Shown here piece after piece: positions 12,774-12,983 of a DNA stretch of 12,983 nt (positions are counted from its first letter, which is position 1; every line of letters starts with the position of its first letter). Below the pieces are notes generated by a model that was given only the letters and a program-made list of their open reading frames with translations, had not been told where the DNA came from and searched no databases. The position numbers and the translations under genes are program-made. Source of the stretch: an uncultured Candidatus Melainabacteria bacterium (lineage in GTDB: Bacteria > Cyanobacteriota > Vampirovibrionia > Gastranaerophilales > Gastranaerophilaceae); the NCBI GenBank assembly GCA_934700385.1, contig CAKUXO010000032.1:1-12983 (forward strand), in the 5' to 3' direction.

Positions 12774-12983
12774 TGTGACTACAATTCCGGTTATGGGTCA
12801 GTTCTTTGTGAGCCTAACTACAGCGCTTGCCCTGGGGCTTACTATGACATGTGTGAGCCGAACGTAATTTGGTCAGTAGATGAAGGTGATTCCTCTCATA
12901 CTTATGGTTACTACTTAAGTACTGGCGGTTTTCACTCAGCTTACGAGCCTAAGACCCGTTCCTATTCAGCTCGCTGCGTTCTA
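12774..12983 (+). pseudogene. FISUMP-like C-terminal coding fragment without a credible start
   Basis: Seventy codons read open to the window edge, beginning CDYNSGYGSVLCEPNYSAC and ending SYSARCVL. The last part (GYYLSTGGFHSAYEPK then TRSYSARCVL) is the style of the C-terminus of FISUMP domains, which end extracellular proteins with an S-x-R-C-V motif. Five cysteines fit an exported protein. The frame has no ATG. It is open back to a TAA at 12675, the only alternative start being a TTG at 12753 without a ribosome binding site. The segment is clearly richer in G+C than the DNA before it. I call it a 5'-truncated gene or silent cassette. A true gene with an unusual start remains possible, and the stop lies beyond the window. 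Confidence 0.55.

Overview
This is an AT-rich bacterial window. The lptF/lptG-family permease implies a Gram-negative cell with an LPS-bearing outer membrane. The low G+C, the gene mix (FolE2, a short UvrA, DUF2085, a lone LptF/G protein) and a FISUMP-like fragment fit a small-genome, host-associated anaerobe. My best guess is a gut Gastranaerophilales/Melainabacteria relative of the Cyanobacteria, but this is inference from gene style, not a marker-based placement.

Left part (1-2956, minus strand): the first 611 codons of a large protein with an acidic repeat and a Pro-rich tail, open at the window edge. Next come a G+C-richer intergenic repeat (copy A) and a radical SAM/SPASM-like enzyme. 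From 3108 a plus-strand operon encodes a small protein with a duplicated RWYD motif, FolE2 (GTP to dihydroneopterin triphosphate, for folate and possibly queuosine) and a protein that looks like two degenerate GNAT domains. It ends at a hairpin terminator that also serves the convergent minus-strand operon.

Middle part (5262-9519, minus strand): read in transcription order, a small protein with two hydrophobic segments, the second copy of the intergenic repeat (copy B), a short UvrA-type ATPase lacking the UvrB-binding region, a DUF2085 membrane protein and an exported beta-rich protein. The last three are closely packed and may be co-transcribed. Right part (9754-12601): tyrA (prephenate/arogenate dehydrogenase) overlaps the LptF/G permease gene. 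This pair converges with zero spacing on an all-helical protein of unknown function. The window ends in a FISUMP-like C-terminal coding fragment without a convincing start.

The least ordinary signals are: (i) a two-copy modular intergenic repeat placed directly after stop codons, with a conserved RNA-type hairpin and a different inserted hairpin in each copy; (ii) two genes (uvrA-like and tyrA) whose -10 boxes lie exactly 6 nt before the ATG, predicting leaderless mRNAs; (iii) a 12-bp palindrome on the -10 of the uvrA-like gene; (iv) a duplicated-motif small protein divergent from a radical SAM enzyme; and (v) the promoter-preceded, start-less FISUMP fragment. I saw no tRNA, rRNA, CRISPR array, transposase or phage gene.
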